From NCBI RefSeq assembly GCF_000090795.2, contig NW_003546296.1:164507-228506 (forward strand): DNA of 64,000 bases, written 5' to 3'. Positions 58,842-64,000 of this stretch are shown here, piece by piece (position 1 is the stretch's first letter; the number at the start of each line of letters is the position of its first letter). Under the pieces are notes generated by a model. That model was not told where the DNA came from. It saw nothing but the letters and a program-made list of their open reading frames with translations, and did not search any database. The translations under genes were made by a program, and so were the position numbers. The DNA comes from Amphimedon queenslandica. Lineage: Eukaryota; Porifera; Demospongiae; Haplosclerida; Niphatidae.

Positions 58842-60283
58842 ATGTCTTCTTTCTTGAGAGCTTTTGTTACCAACTCTCACTCCTTCCTAAGGAGAACCAC
58901 TGGGTATACTAGGACCTTTAGTGAAGCGCCAGCTGGTCTAAGAGTTAAACTCTCTGCTGATGGAAAAGGATTAGCTCTTTTTTCTGGAGTAACTCCCGAG
59001 GAGTCTCATTATCACGTTAAATGGTTGAGACACAACTGTCAGTGTAGCCAGTGCTTGTCCAGTAGCGGGCAGAAGACAGTCACAGCAGATCATCTCATGA
59101 GAGATGACAATATTGAGCGAGTCAAACTACTTGGTATTAAACAAATAAAATACTTGTTGTTAATCTATTGCCGTTAATTTGGTGTTGACAGGTGATAAGT
59201 TACTAGTTGAATGGACAGCTCATTCCGGTTGGTTTGATGTCAACTGGTTAATATCTAACCATCCATCGTCCAATCAGATCGTTGCTAGAAAGGAAGCCAC
59301 ACCAGCCCACCCTACTGTATGTTTATATAGACAATAGCAAAATATTTGTCACATTTGCTTTTTGCATTCCTTTAGACAAAGTTACCTTTTATGAGGTACA
59401 AGGAAATAATGGATCCATCAAATGAAGGATTGTACAAGTACTAAAATAAATAAATAGATAAATAAATAAATTCTTCCACTAGTTGGTTGTATCATTTATC
59501 AGCTAAAGGTGTCTGTATCATTACTGGTGTACCAGCAGATAAGGAACATACCGTAAAGGTAAGTGTGTGTCTATGAAGCTCTTTCAATCATTGAATTCAT
59601 TGCTGTATCTGTACTGGTGTAGGTAGCACATAGACTTGGGGAAATGCAGAGCACAGTAGATGGGGAAGTATGTTGTTTATTGATGTTGTTTGTTGTTCTT
59701 TGTTTATTGTTGTTGTTGTTGTTTATAGTGTTTTGATGTTATTGCTGTACCTAAGGAAGAGTTGACTAATATTGCAGACAGTGAAGTTGGTCTTGAACTC
59801 CACATGGACCTTCAATATTATCAGTCTCCCCCTGGACTCCAAATACTCCACTGTATTAGGTACCATCATCATAATATCACTTCTACAGTTGTCTTTAATA
59901 CATGTACATGTACTTTCATCTGTCATATTAGGAATGATCCATGTGTTGAGGGAGGGGAGAGTACCCTATTGGACGGACTGGAAGTTGTTGAACGATTGAG
60001 AGAAACCCACCCGAGACAGTTTGAGATCTTATCCAAAGTACAAGTACCTTTTCAGAAGATACGACAGAAAGGGTAAGACCCTGGTTGATTAATTGATTAT
60101 TAATTTTTAAAAAGTGATTTCCCAGTTAAGATGGAATACAGAAAGCCTCATATTGAACTAGATCACAATGATCAAGTGAGAGTTGTAGACAGTCTGTTCA
60201 ATAATTAACCTTTTCATTAGGTTATTGGAATAAACTGGTCACCTGCTCAACAAGGAACACTCTCACCACACGAAGTAATGAAA

Positions 60284-60328
<45 letters not shown>

Positions 60329-60716
60329 TTTAGGATGAAATTGAAGAATATTATGAAGCTTATACTAATCTGTTTAAACTGTTCAATGACTCTCCGTTAA
60401 TAGTGAGTGGATCAGTTGTTATTGGAATGTAATGTCGTCCATGTTTTTAGATTGAGTATCGTCTTAACCCAGGTGAAGTCCTCTCCTTCAATAACAGAAG
60501 GTTCTTACATGGACGGAGACCCTATGCCTCCAATGGAGGACAGAGACACCTAGCGGTACATTAGCATAATAGCTGATCCAACCAACTGTATCCCATGTAC
60601 TATAGGGATTTTATATTAATATTGATGAATTTGCTAGCAAGTTGGCTGCTCTTTCAAAAACTTTGGGAAAATCGCAACCATTGAAGCACGTTTTGAACAC
60701 TTCTTATTACAACTGA
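58842..60716 (+). CDS. BBOX1: Gamma-butyrobetaine / trimethyllysine dioxygenase family enzyme
   Basis: These Fe(II)/2-oxoglutarate dioxygenases hydroxylate gamma-butyrobetaine or trimethyllysine in carnitine synthesis. The ATG at 58842 starts a likely mitochondrial presequence (MSSFLRAFVTNSHSFLRRTT). The N-terminal zinc-binding domain has HVKWLRHNCQCSQC. The catalytic part shows WLYHLSAKGVCIITGVPADK, VGLELHMDLQYYQSPPGLQI (the HxD iron ligands), LHCIRNDPCVEGGESTLLDG and NPGEVLSFNNRRFLHGRRPY (distal His and 2-oxoglutarate-binding Arg). About eleven exons, roughly 400 residues. The mitochondrial leader favours TMLHE, while overall text resembles BBOX1; I do not decide between them. Confidence 0.85.
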
Positions 60717-60922
60717 AGACAAATTGTCTTTTTAAAAAATTATTTTTGGAAAAGTACATATATAAGATATGCTTTCAGTATCAATAAAGTCGTGATATTG
60801 TTGTTGTAAATTTACAGAGGGTAAACTTTATCACTCAAATCTATGTGCTTTCAGTTCTGCTGTTGTCCTTATGCATATCAATGCATGCTTTCAATTCCAA
60901 CTTCATTTTCACTTGCAAAGCT

Positions 60923-62479
60923 ATGGCTGAAGCAATAGAGAAGCAAAGATGGACAGTGACCATTATTCTTCTGTGGTTGTTTCTAGTTAGACTCTTTGAT
61001 CCTTCAATAGTCAATTCAGTTCAAAACTGGAGTGCTCACCAAAAGGAACTTTATGACGATACTCTCAATTCAAGTGTCATTGTTTTTTACTTGTTCCTGC
61101 CTCTCCTTGTGTTGCTTGCTGATATGAAACTGGGCAGACTCCACACTGCCATCCTCAGTGCTGCTGCTGGGGCTCTTTCTTCTCTCATTTTTCTCATCTT
61201 TCTCATCTTCTCTAGTAAAAGTTATCTTGTTACAGCAGTCCTGGATCCCATCACTCTTGTTACGCGAGTTCTTTTTGAGATATCACTTCTCTGTCTTGGT
61301 GCTGACCAACTGGTTGAGATGTCTTCAAACTCTGATGAGATGAGCAGCTATGTTTGGTGGTGGTCTTGGTGTGTTCATTTGAGTATTATGATCACTAGTG
61401 TTGCAAGTTGTCTCTCTAAAAATCAAGGACATTTTGATACATACATTGCATCAGCTCACTTCATTTTGCTAGTAGTCATCATAATAGTGACTTTAAAGAT
61501 TAAGAAATGGACTATACGGTACAGCTACACAAAGAATCCTCTTAAACTCATTTCTGGTGTTCTTTGGTTTGCACTGAAGCATAAGTCTCCTACTAGTGCA
61601 TCAGCTCTGAGCTATTTAAATGAGTCCAAACCACCTCGGATAGATTTAGGGAAAATGAAATATGGTGGACCGTTTTTTGAAAAAGATGTAGAAAGTGTCA
61701 AAACATTTTTGCGTCTCATTCCCCTAGTCTGCATTATCACAATGATTAACTTTCCGTTTCAGCTGATCGGACGTCTGTCATCTGAAAACTCAGTCACAAT
61801 CAAGCACTGTCTAATATCAGGCACTTATTTTATTGGGAACTGTGTTGCAATATTCGGAGTACCTTTGTACAGGTTTATCTTAAAGCCATACTGTTTCAAA
61901 TTCCTCAAGCTAAGCATGCTCAAAAAGATTGGGATTGGAATTGCTCTGACAGTATTAGGTAAACTTGGGTATGTTATCATTGATCTCTATCTGAGCATAC
62001 CAGCTTATAATGATAGCAATGAAGCTTTATGTCTACTGCAACCGGATAACTTCACTAATGCTGTACTCACTGAACATAAAATGTACGTGTATTTAGAGAT
62101 AACCCCTAAAGCTGTCAACGCATTGGGTTTTCTAATGATTAATGTTGGAAGCTTTGAGTTCATATTTGCACAATCTCCACACCCCATGAGAGGACTGCTC
62201 ATTGGACTATGGTTTAGTGCCGGTAGCGTATACGAGATCACTGGTTACCTACTGGTAAAACCCTTTAAAGAACTCGGCGAGTCTTTGGTGCCCAGCTGTG
62301 AGCTGTATGTACTAATTATGAACTTTGTGTTCATGTTTGTGTCCTTCGTGTTGTTTCTTGTGTACAGCAGAAAGTACAGACTCCACAATAATGAAGAGAC
62401 AGAGAGCGAGTGTCATCAGTATTCCAAATCTGCTCATGGGTATGGAAGCATGTCTAACTCTTTAGCTGAAGATGATTGA
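60923..62479 (+). CDS. Intronless POT/SLC15-like transporter
   Basis: A single-exon gene of 518 residues. I choose ATG 60923 (MAEAIEKQRWTVTIILLWLF); the frame upstream lacks a convincing start. About eleven hydrophobic segments fit a major facilitator superfamily fold. The motif SFEFIFAQSPHPMRGLLIGL matches the proton-coupled oligopeptide transporter signature before the last helices (E-x-AYSQAPxxMRG in the family). The N-terminal ExxERFxYY motif of true peptide transporters is missing, so the substrate and proton coupling are open. The C-terminus is cytosolic and Ser-rich. An intronless gene among intron-rich neighbours suggests retroposition or an expanded lineage-specific family. Confidence 0.72.
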   Translation: MAEAIEKQRWTVTIILLWLFLVRLFDPSIVNSVQNWSAHQKELYDDTLNSSVIVFYLFLPLLVLLADMKLGRLHTAILSAAAGALSSLIFLIFLIFSSKSYLVTAVLDPITLVTRVLFEISLLCLGADQLVEMSSNSDEMSSYVWWWSWCVHLSIMITSVASCLSKNQGHFDTYIASAHFILLVVIIIVTLKIKKWTIRYSYTKNPLKLISGVLWFALKHKSPTSASALSYLNESKPPRIDLGKMKYGGPFFEKDVESVKTFLRLIPLVCIITMINFPFQLIGRLSSENSVTIKHCLISGTYFIGNCVAIFGVPLYRFILKPYCFKFLKLSMLKKIGIGIALTVLGKLGYVIIDLYLSIPAYNDSNEALCLLQPDNFTNAVLTEHKMYVYLEITPKAVNALGFLMINVGSFEFIFAQSPHPMRGLLIGLWFSAGSVYEITGYLLVKPFKELGESLVPSCELYVLIMNFVFMFVSFVLFLVYSRKYRLHNNEETESECHQYSKSAHGYGSMSNSLAEDD

Positions 62480-62654
62480 CTTTATCTCTTTACTTGTTTT
62501 TCTCTTGCTTCATTTTAAATTTACATTCATTTTGTTTGTATTCTAATATCTATGCTTGCAGAGATGCTTTTGCAGATAGCCAGCCCCACCTATTGCGTGG
62601 GTGTTAGTGATTAATTAAGTTCTAATTAACTTATTAAAGTTAAATAAATTCAAA

Positions 62655-63882
62655 ATGGCCGCCAGTAAAGAGCCTGATGTATTCTTCACTGCAAATCATT
62701 CCTGGGGAGTTGCTAGTGCTAGACACGTCTCAGGCCTACCAGTAAATGAAATTCCTTTCACTTTTGATGCTCCACTCGGTCCTTCAGTGGTTAGGTGGGA
62801 CCTCAGTAATGGAGAGAGAGTCAGAAGCAGACAGATTCACTCTGACCTCATCGTCTGCATGAGATACTCTCCTAATGATGAGTACATAGCAACTGCTAGC
62901 ACTGGAGGAGAGGTCAAAGTATGGAGTCGTAGCTCTTGGGATCTCATAGCAGAAACCATTGCTCCTATCGACTCCTTGTTTCATGTAAGTTAGTAAGTAC
63001 TGGAGGAGATGATCAATAATGACTGAATGTTCCTTCTCTTCCAGTTGAGTTGGTCTCCTTCGAGTGATTGCATTTTAATTATTGGTAATGGAAGGAACTC
63101 TTCAGCTCTTTTATACAAACTGGAAAATGGGAAAATGGAAGAAGATGGCGACCAAAAAGTCTACAAAGAAAGACTGAATCTATTGTGGAGTACAAGGGCT
63201 GGCCTTTCGAAAACAAGAGAATCAACTATTGAGTCACATGACCAGAGGAGCAAGTCACCTGAGCAATCGACTGGCAAGGACTACTCGTATAAAGATGCTT
63301 TTTACATGGGAGAAGTGAACCCATCGAACAATGTATTCATTGTTGAGGAGAGGGAGGAGTCTTGTACTCAGTTGCACCTGTTGGACGGGGGTACTGGGCT
63401 ACCGATAAAGACCACACCCCTCTCTTCATTGTCCGGTACAAGGGAGGCCCACACTTTGATGATGTCATCATTACATGATGGACTGTACGCTTTGATGGTT
63501 GAGGGTGGGTATGTTGTCATGGTAACAGCGGAGGAGCTTGAAATCGTTAACATATACAACATTGTAAGTACTGAAATTAATAATTAATTAATTAATTAAT
63601 AACGAGATGGTTCTTTAGGGTTTCTCATCAAGGACTTGTGCATGGGATAAAGACCTTTTGTTGTTACCTTCAGATTCCGGAAAACTGACCTGGATTAATG
63701 TACAAAATGGTAACAAGTATTAATAATTATTATTGTAATTATTTGCTGTAGGTTCACCAGTGCAGGAGATTAGAGTTGGTTCCAGTGATTATATCGTTCA
63801 TGTCAGTTTGTCTTCAACTTCTGGTCTTTGGTTGTGCGGGTTTAGCCGACTTTTATACTGTACAATGGAGAGGAATGATAAC

Positions 63883-63932
<50 letters not shown>

Positions 63933-64000
63933 TAATAATAATAATAATAACAATAATAATAATAACTGATATTCTTTAGGTGTTCCTACTAAAGTAGCAG
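62655..64000 (+). CDS. WD40-like beta-propeller protein, 5' part (runs off the right edge)
   Basis: The ATG at 62655 lies in a strong context (AAAATGGCC). Exon 1 (62655-about 62982) encodes SVVRWDLSNGERVRSRQIHS, DLIVCMRYSPNDEYIATAS and GGEVKVWSRSSWDLIAE, a typical WD40 blade pair. Further exons (about 63045-63563, 63619-63709, 63752-63883 and beyond) carry LSWSPSSDCILIIGNGRNSS and weaker blades (LHLLDGGTGLPI, GGYVVMVTAEELEIVNIYNI, DSGKLTWINVQN). A hydrophilic insertion near residues 155-195 interrupts the propeller. I do not recognise the family; the rest lies outside the window. The POT-like gene ends 175 bp upstream on the same strand. Confidence 0.7.
63883..63966 (+). repeat. (AAT)n microsatellite with AAC interruptions
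   Basis: About 84 bp in an intron of the WD40 gene, just after its donor; the Asn- and Ile-run peptides across it are artefacts. Confidence 0.95.

Noticed and set aside
1-64000. tRNA, rRNA, CRISPR arrays, bacterial operons or virus-like elements
   Set aside because: None seen: no convincing tRNA B-box with a foldable cloverleaf, no rRNA text, and no reverse transcriptase, integrase or capsid-like frame. The genes have introns and are animal throughout.

Overview
This is animal nuclear DNA: AT-rich and gene-dense, with short introns (often 40-100 bp), many (ATT)n microsatellites and one assembly gap of 819 N (18142-18960). The gene set is metazoan and housekeeping-rich, intergenic spaces are often only 100-300 bp, and an epithelial kazrin and a dystrobrevin are present. 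This fits a demosponge such as Amphimedon; the species is inferred, not proven.

Layout, left to right: 3' end of PEX5 (+); an unknown protein with a C-terminal membrane segment (-); an intronless Cys-rich surface protein (+); SF3B2 (-); kazrin (+, about 8 kb, three SAM domains); a C1orf50/DUF2452 homologue (-); the N gap; TTLL10-like tubulin ligase (-); a CDCA3-like protein (+); RMND5 (+); dystrobrevin (-); MED18 (-) with a 3-kb intron; UBE4B (+); a C2H2 zinc-finger protein with a SNAG-like N-terminus (+); a short polyhomeotic (PHC) protein (-); COX6A with an extra C-terminal exon (+); PHB2 (-); DPH5 (-); SRPRB (+); PEX14 (+); a BBOX/TMLHE-type dioxygenase (+); an intronless POT/SLC15-like transporter (+); and the 5' part of a WD40 protein (+).

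The genes do not form one pathway, but several pair up. PEX5 is the cargo receptor and PEX14 the docking protein of peroxisomal import. RMND5 and UBE4B are both ubiquitin ligases. COX6A and PHB2 are mitochondrial. The strongest genome-level signal is that UBE4B, PEX14, KAZN, MED18, TTLL10, C1orf50, DPH5 and PHC2 lie on human 1p, while PEX5, CDCA3, PHB2 and PHC1 lie at 12p13.31 (locations recalled), so the window looks like a piece of an ancient animal linkage group.

Non-genic structure: a dispersed 186-bp tandem repeat family with a perfect palindrome at each unit junction (eight sites, both orientations, mostly in introns), a 61-bp minisatellite inside a mobile-looking element, a 382-bp MITE with a target-site duplication, a 400-bp element with long inverted ends, and a very frequent CCACACCC motif. 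I saw no rRNA or tRNA gene, CRISPR array or virus-like element.
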